51,037 nt of DNA, taken from positions 1 through 51,037 of the forward strand of contig JAVJRN010000043.1 in the NCBI GenBank assembly GCA_040218415.1, read 5' to 3'. Below are positions 16,621-26,851 of this stretch, piece after piece (the stretch's first letter is position 1; each line of letters starts with the position of its first letter). The translations under genes were made by a program, and so were the position numbers. The notes below the pieces were generated by a model that was not told the origin of the DNA, did not search any database, and saw only the letters and a list, made by a program, of their open reading frames with translations. This DNA comes from JAVJRN01 sp040218415 (GTDB lineage Bacteria > Bacteroidota > Bacteroidia > Cytophagales > Cyclobacteriaceae).

Positions 16621-16921
16621 TGTCAAAAAAGACGCTCAAATTACTTAAGGCGTAGAAATCGATATGAGCGCATGCCTCAAACCGCCAGTTTGAAACAGAA
16701 CTACAAACTCGCTATTTTAGAAGAAATTAAAAAAGTCCAGAGGCACAGCGTCATATCTGGTCGCTACCTATGCCTTCCTATTTTTTTGGATGTCATATCC
16801 ATTGGGTAGGCCTGTCAGAAGGAGGTTTAGGCAGAAATTAAGGTAAATCTGGCGTATGTTAAATTGTTGCCAGATTTGCAAAGAATGCAGGAGTCACTCC
16901 AAACAATATTGGTCATCAAGG
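16621..16921. other. Gene-free 300 bp between hip operators and a lipoprotein gene
   Basis: No convincing gene, hairpin or repeat was seen. A 45-codon frame (16672-16809) has no recognisable product. The left end must contain the hip promoter; the right end should contain the terminator of the convergent minus-strand gene's neighbourhood, but none is obvious. Confidence 0.4.
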
Positions 16922-18712
16922 CTATTTTTTGCCTTTAAACCCATCATAATGTTTTAGTTCACGAGCTTCAGTAGATGGCCCCAACCCATTAATTGAATGA
17001 TTGATACCTCCGTTTAGTCCGGCGAATGTTGAAATATGTGTGATTACAATGCCCAAATTGTCAGGGACTTCCATGGCATTTTCGAGCCTCACATTATTTG
17101 AGACCGTTGGCTCACCACTGAAAAAACTGTAAATACCTAGTCCATACGCTTCATGATTCTGTACATTTTCAGCAACCTTATAAGAGGCATAGCCAGGATT
17201 TCCGTTATCATTCCATGCCTCAATGCTGGGTGGGTGATAGGGAATTTCAGATTGATAAAAATAAGTTCTGCCGTGTTCTCCTTTCCAGAACGTTTGGTAC
17301 CCTTGAAAATGCTCGTTGAACAATCCATAAATCGTCACATGATCCCCATTCACTACAAGTCCATGTTTATTTTGTCCATCCATCCATTCCGTTCCCACAC
17401 CGTGATCGGCTCGCCACAACCAAAAATGATCGCCAATTACATAATTGCTATTGATAGTCACGGTGGCTTCCGCTTGACCAACCACCGCACCTCCTACTCT
17501 GCAATAGATATCATGGAGAGAGATGGGATTATCGCGATTGTCAGCATCAGCTTCTTCTGATCCAATTTGAATAAGTGTTGAAGATAGCTCAGGTCCCGCG
17601 TCCACCATAAACCCTGCTAATTTCGCTCCTGGGATATCATTGATAGCCATCGCAATCTGTCCGTTTTGTGGGATAAGCGTTGGTAATCCAAGTCCCAGCA
17701 TTACGGCATTGGGTTTTGTTATAATAAGCGTTTTATCAATCTCGTAAATTCCGGGTGTAAAGAGAATATGCTTGCCATCAGCCAAGGCTTGATTAATAGA
17801 AGTCGCGTTATCTTGATCAGGAAAAGCGATATGGAAAGACGTGATTGGTATTAATTCACCTTCCTCCTCACGATCGATCCAAGAAGGGCCAGAAGTTTCC
17901 CGACGAAGCGCAGGAACCAAAACAGCATAATCTCCAGATTCCGTATAGGTTAGGAACGGCTTTTCACGAATTACTGGTGTTTTGTAGATGACGGTTGTTG
18001 GTTTATCAGGCCATGTATCCTTCGGTGCGCCTTCCACGCCCACAAATACTCTGTTCCAGTTGCCTCCTTCCCACGATACTATCCTTGAATTTCTTGTAAA
18101 CCATTGCTGTCCAGAGGTTAATCCTGCCCTGCCTTCCACAAGAGAATTGGCAAGCACACCACCACTTGCCCAACTGCCTTTATCAAAATTAATATCACCT
18201 ACTACATGCATGCGCCGGTATGGAGCCGCTTGTGATACCGCCCAATAAATCATTTTATCATCTTGTGGCACAACTTTGAAATTTTCCGCACCGCGCCAAA
18301 ACATGGTCGTAACCTTGTTAGAAACATTCTTGCTACTGGTAGTTGTGGTTGATTGTACCGCTCCGAGGATGGTAACATCTTCGGGATATCTTCCTAAGCC
18401 TAGAGCCTGAACATAATAATCGACTGTAACATCAAAATCATAGGTTCCCGGTTTGAATAGTAGTGCGTATCGCTCTGAGCCAAATTCGTTATACTTCTGC
18501 TGCTCGTGTAACGCTTGGAGCGTCATCTTAATACTATCTACATCCATAGAATTGTCAAATACAAGTACATTTTCTCCGAAGATGGAGGTGTATGGAGATG
18601 TATCTAGCACATCATTATCTTTAGTTGAATTGGAACAAGCGGTAGCAATAGTCAATAACAGAATAGAAGCTAAGATATTGATATGGTAACTGGAAAAGGA
18701 CAGAGATCGCAT
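16922..18712 (-). CDS. Secreted beta-helix lipoprotein, possible glycan-active enzyme
   Basis: 596 aa with a signal sequence and lipobox ending TATAC (Cys26), so it is probably lipid-anchored. Two beta-helix-like halves are each introduced by a YALLFKPGTYDFDV / HILFTPGIYEIDKT motif, the pattern of pectate-lyase-superfold proteins such as GH55 glucanases. Similar actinobacterial proteins are often labelled coagulation factor 5/8 or adenylyl cyclase without support. Conserved patches include FWLWRADHG and QGYQTFWKGEHGRTYFYQSE. The substrate is unknown. No TonB/SusD partner is adjacent. Confidence 0.75.
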   Translation of the reverse strand: MRSLSFSSYHINILASILLLTIATACSNSTKDNDVLDTSPYTSIFGENVLVFDNSMDVDSIKMTLQALHEQQKYNEFGSERYALLFKPGTYDFDVTVDYYVQALGLGRYPEDVTILGAVQSTTTTSSKNVSNKVTTMFWRGAENFKVVPQDDKMIYWAVSQAAPYRRMHVVGDINFDKGSWASGGVLANSLVEGRAGLTSGQQWFTRNSRIVSWEGGNWNRVFVGVEGAPKDTWPDKPTTVIYKTPVIREKPFLTYTESGDYAVLVPALRRETSGPSWIDREEEGELIPITSFHIAFPDQDNATSINQALADGKHILFTPGIYEIDKTLIITKPNAVMLGLGLPTLIPQNGQIAMAINDIPGAKLAGFMVDAGPELSSTLIQIGSEEADADNRDNPISLHDIYCRVGGAVVGQAEATVTINSNYVIGDHFWLWRADHGVGTEWMDGQNKHGLVVNGDHVTIYGLFNEHFQGYQTFWKGEHGRTYFYQSEIPYHPPSIEAWNDNGNPGYASYKVAENVQNHEAYGLGIYSFFSGEPTVSNNVRLENAMEVPDNLGIVITHISTFAGLNGGINHSINGLGPSTEARELKHYDGFKGKK

Positions 18713-18814
18713 GATAAACTAGAGAAATTGTGAAATAAATTACGAATTCAATTATACCACTAAAGTTCCTAGAAAACGAAGTTTTAATACAAAGTGTACC
18801 TTGCTAAGTAGCTA

Positions 18815-18893
18815 CTATAGCATTACCAAATATTATACAGCAGAGAAGGGATTGGTTAGTATTTGTTAATGGGCAACATAAGAAAGCGTAGCA
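18815..18893. repeat. 79-bp direct repeat, copy 1
   Basis: Identical to 20903-20981 at 78 of 79 bases and in the same orientation. The two copies bracket the two genes at 19028-20727. It lies inside the 315-bp gap 18713-19027, in which nothing else was identified. Confidence 0.85.
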
Positions 18894-19027
18894 GATGGTT
18901 TTACAAAAACGAGTAATTTTTCATTTCACTAGGGAAAATAACTGAAACAATGCTTAGCACTCATTATTGTTTGTGGTTTTATTACTCCACCTGAATTAAC
19001 ATAAATTGAAAAATAAGAGATGATATT

Positions 19028-19687
19028 ATGAAGAAAGTGATGTTAGTCTTCCTGAGCCTCGTTTCTTTTGGGGTTTTAGCTCAAGAAACCAAAAAGAAAA
19101 CGTTTAACAATGCGTTTAATCTCGGTGAGTATGCACCTATCTATGTTTCTTATTACGGCAACTTTATTACTCACCCAGGTGCAAAAATTGGGTTTGATTG
19201 GAATTTACTGACGATAGAAAAAAAGAAAGAGAAGAAAACACGAATTAAAACAGTGATGCACCTCTTTTTTGCAACACCGAGTGTCACATTTTTTAACCTA
19301 AAAGAAACCTATAACGCCTTCATCGTATCTGGAGAAGCTGGATGGAGGAGATACGGTAAGCGCATGTTTTACGAAGAAGTAAATGTGGGGCTTGGTTACT
19401 ACACCATTTTTAATCAAGGCGATACTTGGGAAACTAAGGATGACGGTACGGTTTCAAACATAGGCACTAGTGCAACAGGCTATTTGACACCTTCTATTTC
19501 TTTTGCATTCGGACAAAGATTTGTTCTAAAAAACCAAATCCCAATGGCTGTATTCACAAGGCTTAACACCAATTTATTGCTGAATTATAATGCCGCAAGC
19601 ATTGCAGAAGTTAGTTTGGAACTTGGTATGAGAATGAATGTCAATTGGGGTATCCGCACGGGTGCGGTAAAAACAAAAAGCAAATAA
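19028..19687 (+). CDS. Exported protein, probable outer-membrane barrel
   Basis: 219 aa with a signal peptide (MKKVMLVFLSLVSFGVLAQ). The remainder has alternating hydrophobic strands and aromatic girdle-like residues and ends in beta-type sequence (VSLELGMRMNVNWGIRTG), compatible with a small outer-membrane beta-barrel. No family was recognised. The next gene starts 2 nt later, so the pair forms an operon within the direct repeats. Confidence 0.65.
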   Translation: MKKVMLVFLSLVSFGVLAQETKKKTFNNAFNLGEYAPIYVSYYGNFITHPGAKIGFDWNLLTIEKKKEKKTRIKTVMHLFFATPSVTFFNLKETYNAFIVSGEAGWRRYGKRMFYEEVNVGLGYYTIFNQGDTWETKDDGTVSNIGTSATGYLTPSISFAFGQRFVLKNQIPMAVFTRLNTNLLLNYNAASIAEVSLELGMRMNVNWGIRTGAVKTKSK

Positions 19688-19689
19688 TC

Positions 19690-20727
19690 ATGAAGTATAT
19701 ATACATAGCTTTAATAGCAATTGCTCTCTTAGCTTGCGAAAAAGAGCAGACTACTGGCGTAATAAACGAAACATTTTGGGTTAAAAACGCAGATTCCCAA
19801 ATGCCCGTGTACATGCGCGGAAATATTGACTCGAAAGCGGTCATTCTAATCGTTCATGGTGGGCCAGGTGGATCTGGTTTAGAGTATCGTACAGGACTTT
19901 GGACCGAACAATTAGAAAAGAATTACGCGATGGCGTATTGGGATCAAAGAGGGCAAGGCATGAGTCATGGCCATTATGACAAATCTGATGTTACGGTGGC
20001 GCAAATGACAGAAGACATGGATGCCGTAATAAAAGTTTTGAAAGCAAAATATGGAAACGATGTTAGTGTTTTTGCTCTTGGCCACTCTTGGGGTGGAACC
20101 CTGTCTGCAAATTACATGGTAACGGAAGATTTGCAGTATAACCTAAAGGGATGGATTGAGGCCAGTGGTGCACATGACAATCCTAAAGGCAACATGGAGA
20201 GTGTGAAGCTTTATATAAAAGTAGCCAATGAACAAATTGCGGCTGGAAATAGCGTTGCAAAATGGCAAGATATATTAGCGTGGGCGAGTGCCATAGATAC
20301 CAATAATATTACCGGTGACCAATCTTCAGAGATAAACCAAAAAGGCTATGAAGTTGAGAATTGGTTGACAGAGGATGGTATTTTGGTGGTGGCACAGAGT
20401 GGCGGAAATGACAACTCCATGTTTTTTGGCCCAACCAATTTTTTTACGAGCAATCAGACGGGCAATCGGACTAACGAAATGTTAGACCAAGAAGTGGAAA
20501 TGACAGCCCTAACAGATCAATTGTTTAAAATAGAGATGCCCGTTTTAGTCATTTGGGGGAAATATGACTTTGTTGTTCCCTCTGCATTAGGGGAAGACAC
20601 CTACAACAACATTAGCTCTAGCGTTAAAAAAATTGTGATTTTGGAAAAATCAGGTCATTCTATCATGGATTTTGAGTGGCAAGAATTTGCGAATGAAATT
20701 CAACTTTTTGTAGAGAGTAATAAATAG
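19690..20727 (+). CDS. Lipoprotein alpha/beta hydrolase, prolyl aminopeptidase-like
   Basis: 345 aa from the ATG at 19690; a longer in-frame start at 19645 would bury the signal. The lipobox LLAC indicates lipid anchoring. The fold is shown by HGGPGGSG (oxyanion loop), DQRGQGMS, the nucleophile elbow GHSWGG (Ser about 133), the acid in WGKYDFVVP (Asp about 293) and the histidine in SGHSIMD (about 322). The HGGPG and DQRG motifs are those of the proline iminopeptidase (S33) group. A cell-envelope peptidase or esterase is likely; the substrate is unknown. Confidence 0.88.
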   Translation: MKYIYIALIAIALLACEKEQTTGVINETFWVKNADSQMPVYMRGNIDSKAVILIVHGGPGGSGLEYRTGLWTEQLEKNYAMAYWDQRGQGMSHGHYDKSDVTVAQMTEDMDAVIKVLKAKYGNDVSVFALGHSWGGTLSANYMVTEDLQYNLKGWIEASGAHDNPKGNMESVKLYIKVANEQIAAGNSVAKWQDILAWASAIDTNNITGDQSSEINQKGYEVENWLTEDGILVVAQSGGNDNSMFFGPTNFFTSNQTGNRTNEMLDQEVEMTALTDQLFKIEMPVLVIWGKYDFVVPSALGEDTYNNISSSVKKIVILEKSGHSIMDFEWQEFANEIQLFVESNK

Positions 20728-20902
20728 CAAGATTTCAAAGTTGAATTTTAGGTTATCTTTTGAACTAGCAATTTACGATTGAAAAGGGCGGCTCTGGTTC
20801 AAAATATAGACTTAGATGCATGTATTTCAAGCCCTGTAAAATTGTGCTTTTTCTCACTATTACCCCCACTACGTGTAGGTACAACCTACATCCACGCAAT
20901 CT

Positions 20903-20981
20903 CTATAGCATTACCAAATATTATACAGCAGAGAAGGGATTGGTTAGTATTTGTTAATGGGCAACAGAAGAAAGCGTAGCA
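20903..20981. repeat. 79-bp direct repeat, copy 2
   Basis: Second copy of the sequence at 18815-18893, one base different. The 315-bp gap 20728-21042 also contains CACTACGTGTAGGT near 20870, which resembles the start of the integrase-derived repeats at 29.7 and 34.7 kb; that resemblance is weak. Confidence 0.85.
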
Positions 20982-21042
20982 TCTGCGACACCTAGTGAGG
21001 GGCTTTTGGGATTAAATCAGAAAAAATAATTCCTTAACGTAT

Positions 21043-21876
21043 TTGACTGTTAAGTTGAAATTATTGATATTCAAAAAGGCATTAAATGAAGATTTTGAAC
21101 AAATGAAAGACGCTGAAGATAACTCCGAAGATTCGCTAAAATTTGAAAATGAATTCAGAAAGCTAAAGCTATCAGCAGAAACAGGAGCTGAGTTTTACGG
21201 TGAAAGCGACAATCTCACCCCTTCCGGAGAGTCACAATTTATAGACTATATCGAAGCTTTCAATAAAGCGGAAGAAGCCAACGAATGGAAGAAAGTAAAA
21301 GGAATTTTGAGCAATCCCGCTTTTCCTAGTCCATCTGATCTCAAACCTGATGAACTGGCAGAACAACTAGAACGAGCATTCGACCTACTCAAAGAAAACA
21401 ACATTTCACTTGACGTGCTATATGACGTCTCAAAGCCTGAAATTTACCGCTTTATCGTTGAGGATTTATTGGAAGAAGAGATATCTATCATCGATCTACC
21501 CGGCATGATTACCTGTTTCACCTATGAGGATTTTTACCCCAACGATGAAGAAGATTTGAGGCGCTATACTCAGGAATTTATGGATATGCTGATCAAAGCA
21601 GAATTTGAATTCATGGATCATGCACTCCACAAAAGCTTATCATTTAGAAATCAGCAGCTATCCGAAAAAGCCTTTATTAGCCAAATGATGGAGCTAGTGG
21701 TGGATGTTAATTTATTGGGTAGTGATTATCAGACCGCCGAAATAGCCATCAGTCCTGATCAGGCTTCAGTGGAAGTTTCAGTCTCCACTAAGTCAGACAC
21801 TACTTTGGTTACGGTTTATTTTGTGCACGATAATGGATATTGGTATATCAGTGGTCTGGACTGGCCGAGCTCATGA
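21043..21876 (+). CDS. Acidic cytoplasmic protein of unknown function
   Basis: 277 aa from a TTG; an ATG at 21103 would give 257 aa, and the start is uncertain. It is strongly acidic, with no signal or membrane segment. The body is mostly helical (residues 60-200). The last 70 residues (AEIAISPDQASVEVSVSTKS ... YFVHDNGYWYISGLDWP) look like a small beta domain of the NTF2-like kind. No family was recognised. It stands alone, convergent with sbcC. Confidence 0.65.
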   Translation: MTVKLKLLIFKKALNEDFEQMKDAEDNSEDSLKFENEFRKLKLSAETGAEFYGESDNLTPSGESQFIDYIEAFNKAEEANEWKKVKGILSNPAFPSPSDLKPDELAEQLERAFDLLKENNISLDVLYDVSKPEIYRFIVEDLLEEEISIIDLPGMITCFTYEDFYPNDEEDLRRYTQEFMDMLIKAEFEFMDHALHKSLSFRNQQLSEKAFISQMMELVVDVNLLGSDYQTAEIAISPDQASVEVSVSTKSDTTLVTVYFVHDNGYWYISGLDWPSS

Positions 21877-21980
21877 ATTATCACTCGGAGTTGATTTGGT
21901 GCGCATTGAAAAGGAGTACCAGCAGAGATGCAACTGAATCTTTAACTCTATAACATAATTCCAATAGAATTAAGCCATCA

Positions 21981-24900
21981 TCACACCACCAACACCTCAC
22001 TTACGCCATTGTTCCTCTTGATTACTTGGATTTGTGTAGTGATTCTCTCTTTCAGGTTCTCTACGTGAGAGATAATTCCAATCATTTTCCCTTGCACCTG
22101 TAGCGCCTCGAGTGTGGCGATGACTGTCTCTAAAGTTTTGCCATCCAACGTGCCAAAACCTTCATCTATGAAAAGCGACCCGACGGATACATTATGACTG
22201 GCAAGGTCTGAAAGTCCCAAAGCCAGAGCCAAGCTAATGAGAAATTTTTCACCCCCACTGGAAGTATCAACCAGCCTCGTCTCATCTGCCTGATAGTGGT
22301 CTACGAGACTAAAGTTAAGTTCCTCCCCTGCGCTATACTTGGCTTCCATATTAAGGGAGTATCGTTCATTGAGTTGGAGTAGATGCTGATTAGCTAGGTA
22401 AATAAGTCGCTGAAGGGTAAGTCGCTGCACGTAAGTGTTGAAGGCATCTTTGGATCCGCCGATGAGCTTTAGCAAAGTCGCCCATTTATCCACCACTTCC
22501 TGTTGCTTGCCTATGGCTTCTAGCACTTTCTCATTGCGCTTTTTGATTTCATTATGCCCGTCAACCTTTGCCTTGATACTACCTAATTCCTTATTAAAAT
22601 CATCTTTTTGACTACTCAAAGTAGATTTTTCTCGCTCTGCTTCATCATGACTGATTTCGAACTTTTTGCTGCCGAGGTGCTCCTGCTGCTCCTTTTCCCA
22701 CTTTTCTTGATTGGTTTTATGCTTCAAGCTATCATCCTCTAGCTGTCTAAGTATCGCTTTAAAAGCTGTCTCGTCCGAGTGGCTAAGCAACGCCTCCTCA
22801 ACTGCCTTTAAGGAAGAAAATTGAGTCCCACCAATAGCCTCGTTTAGCCGTAGCTCCTCATCGGCTAATTGATCTTTAGTCGCCTTGCCTTGAACTATCA
22901 ACGATTCTCTTTGCTCTTCTATTCTGGATGACTTGTCGCGAAGGTTTTGCGAATCTGCCCTCCTAGCATCAAGGACTTTCTTTACCTTATCCAAACCTTC
23001 CTTCAATTCCGCCCTTTTAGAGTCTGTATCAATTCCAGACGGTAAAAAGGCGACTCTCTTTTCCGTATCTTGCTTGAGGTCACTGAGTATTCGATCTAAA
23101 CTCTGCGTAATTTTCGAGTATTCCTTTTTTTCTTTCTCGAGGTTTTCTTCAACATTCGAAAGGTTGATCTTTAGCTGAGAAAGCTCACTTTCCAACTTAT
23201 TGGTTAGTTTCTGCTTTTCTTCATACTCATTGATTTTTTGTTGTATCGAGCTTATAAACAACTCACTTTTTTCGACTGTTGGTAGTTTGAGTTCGAATTG
23301 CTGGAAGCTGGATGTCAGGGTTGATTCAATGGTCTCGATGGCTGATTTGAGTGACCCTGATTTCTCTCTTCCTTCCTTAATCGCTTGAGTTTTGCTTTGA
23401 ACCTGTTCTTTCAGGATAGATATATTTTGCTGCACTGATTGAGCGATCTCTTTTTGTTCTTCTTCGTCTTGTTTGAGTGATTTTAGCTGCTCTTGGAGCT
23501 GTTCTGCTTTGTCGATATTGACATTTAACGCTTCAAAAGCGTCGGAAATTTTCGCAAGCTCCTCTTCTATCGATTCTGGATTGCATTGACTATCCGAAAT
23601 ATCCAATTCTTTGATGGCAATCATAGCAAGGTTCTTTGCCTCTTGAGCTTCTTTTAGTAACTCCTCAATTCCTGTTAATGAAGTCTCTACTTTGGCTAAT
23701 TCAATCTTTTCGCCTTGGAGTGATTTATTTAACTCGATTAGAATTTCTTTCCTATCAGCTACCTTCTTTTCACTATCCGATATCGAAACTGGTTGGTAAT
23801 CAGTAACGTAAGGATGATTCTTGCTGCCGCAGACATGGCATGGCTCTCCAGCAATTAGTTTTTTTCTCTCCTCCTCCGCAGACAGCACTTGTTGCTCTAA
23901 TTTGAGTATCCTCTCGGCATCCGCCAATGCTTCCTCCGACACAGAAATCTGAGGTTCTAAGCTTTCTATCGCAGCACGGACACTTTCTAAATTAACTTGC
24001 TGGTGACCCCTACTTTCCTCCAATGCTCGGATTCTCTCACTTTGCTCTGCTGCTCTTTCCAGTAACTTTTTTGCTTCTTTCAGAATATCCTGGCTGCTTT
24101 GTAGGGCATTTCGTTGGTCAACCATTGACCGAATATTGGTTCCCTTCAGTTCATCGTTTAAGGAACTTATTTCCACCTTCAGTTGATCTAGCAAAGTTCG
24201 CTGATGATCTAGCGCTTGCTCTTGCACTTTTAATGTGTCAGTCTTAGCTGCAAACTCCTTCTCATCCTTTTTGATAACATTCTCAATCTGCTGCAAGTCC
24301 TGCCACTTGGTGGCTCGCAGGGTGAGCTGCTTATCCCAATCTCCTATTAGTGGCGCTATGGTACCGAGCACTCTTTTCTGATCTAAAAACGCATCAATTT
24401 GTGTCTTCTCCCTGACTTTATCTTGTTGAGCTTTTACAAAAGTTTGCTGCTTTACTTCCAACTCTTGAATGCTCGAATTGATGATAGCTAGCTTTTGCTG
24501 GTATTCATTTTTTTCAGAAGTGGTCTTTTCGATTTTGGTATCGAGCTTTACTACCGCTTCCAACTTGGGAATCCATTCTTGATTGATCTCCTCTGATTTT
24601 TGTAGCGCTTGATTGGCGAGTTTTTCATCCTCTGATGCTTTTGCAACAGCGATTTTAACTTCCTCAAATTGGTCATTCAATATTGGAAGTTGCGCTCGCT
24701 TTTCTGACAAGTCCTTTTCTAGTCGCTTGATTTCCAATACTTTATCTCTGAAAGGCACTGCCGCCTCATGGGCTTTCATCTGACCAGCTACCCCCAAGTT
24801 TTCACTTTTGCGCTTTTCTAGATCTAAATCAATAGCCATTAGCTCATCCTTCTCACGAATCAACCTAGCCTCATCTTGGTACCACTTCAGCACCTTTTCT

Positions 24901-25640
24901 ATCTCATCAAACTTTGGATTAAGTGCTTTCAATGACTCGATTAGCTCCTTTCCATTAGCCTCAAGCTCGATTAGCTGCTCATCTGTCAGTAAATCCTCGC
25001 TATTTATTCTGCTGCGTTCGGACTCAAGAATTGTTTGTTCTTCAGCCCTTCTCTTACCAATAGATTCTCCTATTCGCTTGTAAATATCCTCCCCAGTTAT
25101 TTGCTCGAGCAATTTTCCTTTTTCCTTAGGTGGTGCTGAGAGAAAAGCTGCAAACTCACCTTGGGCAAGCATCACGGATCTCAAAAACTGGTTGTAATTC
25201 AACTGAGTGAGTTCCTCTATCTCCTTCTTGTATTCTGTCTTTTTCTCTGCGAGGATTTTTTCGGTATCAAGATTTTTCAACCTTACATTTTCTATAGGAT
25301 TCCCTAATACCTTCCCATTCTTACCCTTTAGCCTGATATCCCACTGAGCTTCGTATCGAATGTTTTTCACCGAAAATGTTACCCTGGTGAAAGCCTGATC
25401 CGCGCCATGGCTCACCACGTCTACAAGTCCGCCTTTGCTGCTAGACATATTGAATCTCGGTACTTGCTGATACAAGGCTATAGTGATAGCATCGAGAATA
25501 GTCGTCTTACCTGCTCCAGTAGATCCGGTGATGGCAAATAGGCCGACATCTTGAAATGCTGCGCTCTCAAAATCAATCATGATAGGAACAGCACTGCTCA
25601 GCGAGTTTATATTCTGAAGTTCGATCTTTAAAATTTTCAT
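21981..25640 (-). CDS. sbcC: SbcC, ATPase subunit of the SbcCD nuclease
   Basis: 1219 aa. The N-terminal ATPase half has Walker A GSTGAGKTT near residue 40. Long coiled coils follow, with a zinc hook CHVC at about 600, then a second coiled-coil arm and the C-terminal ATPase half: signature SSGGEKFLISLALALG (about 1125) and Walker B LFIDEGFGTLD (about 1157). With SbcD it forms the Mre11-Rad50-like complex that cleaves hairpins and DNA ends. It begins 2 nt after sbcD, the usual operon. Hairpin cleavage is of interest here because the neighbouring cassette array is rich in palindromes. Confidence 0.96.
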   Translation of the reverse strand: MKILKIELQNINSLSSAVPIMIDFESAAFQDVGLFAITGSTGAGKTTILDAITIALYQQVPRFNMSSSKGGLVDVVSHGADQAFTRVTFSVKNIRYEAQWDIRLKGKNGKVLGNPIENVRLKNLDTEKILAEKKTEYKKEIEELTQLNYNQFLRSVMLAQGEFAAFLSAPPKEKGKLLEQITGEDIYKRIGESIGKRRAEEQTILESERSRINSEDLLTDEQLIELEANGKELIESLKALNPKFDEIEKVLKWYQDEARLIREKDELMAIDLDLEKRKSENLGVAGQMKAHEAAVPFRDKVLEIKRLEKDLSEKRAQLPILNDQFEEVKIAVAKASEDEKLANQALQKSEEINQEWIPKLEAVVKLDTKIEKTTSEKNEYQQKLAIINSSIQELEVKQQTFVKAQQDKVREKTQIDAFLDQKRVLGTIAPLIGDWDKQLTLRATKWQDLQQIENVIKKDEKEFAAKTDTLKVQEQALDHQRTLLDQLKVEISSLNDELKGTNIRSMVDQRNALQSSQDILKEAKKLLERAAEQSERIRALEESRGHQQVNLESVRAAIESLEPQISVSEEALADAERILKLEQQVLSAEEERKKLIAGEPCHVCGSKNHPYVTDYQPVSISDSEKKVADRKEILIELNKSLQGEKIELAKVETSLTGIEELLKEAQEAKNLAMIAIKELDISDSQCNPESIEEELAKISDAFEALNVNIDKAEQLQEQLKSLKQDEEEQKEIAQSVQQNISILKEQVQSKTQAIKEGREKSGSLKSAIETIESTLTSSFQQFELKLPTVEKSELFISSIQQKINEYEEKQKLTNKLESELSQLKINLSNVEENLEKEKKEYSKITQSLDRILSDLKQDTEKRVAFLPSGIDTDSKRAELKEGLDKVKKVLDARRADSQNLRDKSSRIEEQRESLIVQGKATKDQLADEELRLNEAIGGTQFSSLKAVEEALLSHSDETAFKAILRQLEDDSLKHKTNQEKWEKEQQEHLGSKKFEISHDEAEREKSTLSSQKDDFNKELGSIKAKVDGHNEIKKRNEKVLEAIGKQQEVVDKWATLLKLIGGSKDAFNTYVQRLTLQRLIYLANQHLLQLNERYSLNMEAKYSAGEELNFSLVDHYQADETRLVDTSSGGEKFLISLALALGLSDLASHNVSVGSLFIDEGFGTLDGKTLETVIATLEALQVQGKMIGIISHVENLKERITTQIQVIKRNNGVSEVLVV

Positions 25641-25642
25641 CT

Positions 25643-26851
25643 TTACTGTTCTCTAGCTAATTGTAATGCTTCTTCGAATGCGTCCATGATCTCCGAATGA
25701 TCCTCTATGGGATAATCTTCTTCTGCACATTTTTGCTTAAACACCTCTACTGGTGATAGGTCTTTTACACTAGTGGTCTCGGAGAGAAGCTGATCCACAC
25801 CTTTAGTTTTTCGTTTTTTTGCCACCGCTACTTTCAAGACCTTGGCTCGCTTTTCCTCTGCCACTTCGTGTATGCTTCGTTGGTCTATGACTGTTTGTTG
25901 AGTGGTATCAAGGGTGATTTCCAGCCAAGGTGTCAATGCACTTTCGGAAACCGTGAGATTCTGTATCCTCCCAATACACTCTTCCATAGTTCCGCTGATT
26001 CTGATCAGTTCTCTAAATACAGGTACTGCGATGGGTCGAATGCTTTTAATTTCATTTTGGCCTGTTTCCAAAATCAGAATTTGCTTCTCATAACCTGTTT
26101 CGCTGAAGCTCAGCATCACGGGTGATCCAGAATACCGGATGTAATCTCTCTCCCCGACCAGCTGTGGCCTGTGCAAGTGACCCAGTGCGATATAATCGAA
26201 TGCCTTCGGGAAATCCTCTGCTCCAATATGACCCAAGTTGCCAACATAGATTTGCTGCTCACTATCTGAAACCGAGCCTCCTACAGCAAACAAGTGTCCC
26301 ATTGCGATAAGCGGCACACCTGCTTTGCCCAGAGCCACGCATTCATCCGCAGCTTCTTGATAATGATTGACCAAAGCCTGCTTATATCGGCTCGTGATAT
26401 CATCAAAACTCTCGCCCTGCACCGCTCGCCTGATATCCTGATCTCTGAGGTAAGGAATAGCTGCGACGATGACCTCTTCATCCGCCACTTTCAAGCAAAA
26501 AACTTCTTCGGCGACATCTTCTGTTGCTTTACCAATCACACGTACTGACAAAGCAGCCAGTAGCTCTTTGGGCGCATTGATCGTTCCAGGAGCATCATGA
26601 TTACCTCCCGTGATCACCACTTCACTGCAATGAGTCTGCTGCAACTTGATGAGAAAATCGTAATACATCTTTTGGCTCTGGGTAGAAGGAACACCTGTAT
26701 CGTAGATATCCCCTGAGACCAGCAATACGTCAATCTTCTCTTCGTCAATTGTCTTGATGAGCCAATCAAAGAAAAGTTGATGTTCTTCATGCTGTCCATT
26801 TTCATGAAGGCGATGACCAAGGTGCCAATCGGCGGTGTGGAGTATTCTCAT
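25643..26851 (-). CDS. sbcD: SbcD, nuclease subunit of SbcCD
   Basis: 402 aa, the Mre11-like metallophosphoesterase. Metal-binding motifs appear in order: TADWHLGH (residues 6-13), SGDIYD (about 46), GGNHD (about 80), GHLF (about 185) and GHLHRPQ (about 222). A C-terminal capping domain follows. It acts with SbcC as an ATP-dependent double-strand exonuclease and a hairpin endonuclease. First gene of the operon. Confidence 0.96.
   Translation of the reverse strand: MRILHTADWHLGHRLHENGQHEEHQLFFDWLIKTIDEEKIDVLLVSGDIYDTGVPSTQSQKMYYDFLIKLQQTHCSEVVITGGNHDAPGTINAPKELLAALSVRVIGKATEDVAEEVFCLKVADEEVIVAAIPYLRDQDIRRAVQGESFDDITSRYKQALVNHYQEAADECVALGKAGVPLIAMGHLFAVGGSVSDSEQQIYVGNLGHIGAEDFPKAFDYIALGHLHRPQLVGERDYIRYSGSPVMLSFSETGYEKQILILETGQNEIKSIRPIAVPVFRELIRISGTMEECIGRIQNLTVSESALTPWLEITLDTTQQTVIDQRSIHEVAEEKRAKVLKVAVAKKRKTKGVDQLLSETTSVKDLSPVEVFKQKCAEEDYPIEDHSEIMDAFEEALQLAREQ

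Noticed and set aside
15000..16800. hip locus as a minus-strand cassette of the same array (CATATCTGG occurs on both sides)
   Set aside because: Only a 9-base match; no complementary GTT boxes or palindromes were found at the flanks.
16672..16809. 45-codon frame MPQTASLKQNYKLAILEEIK upstream of the hip operators
   Set aside because: Short, ends in unrelated hydrophobic sequence, no ribosome-binding site or homologue recognised; perhaps a gene fragment.
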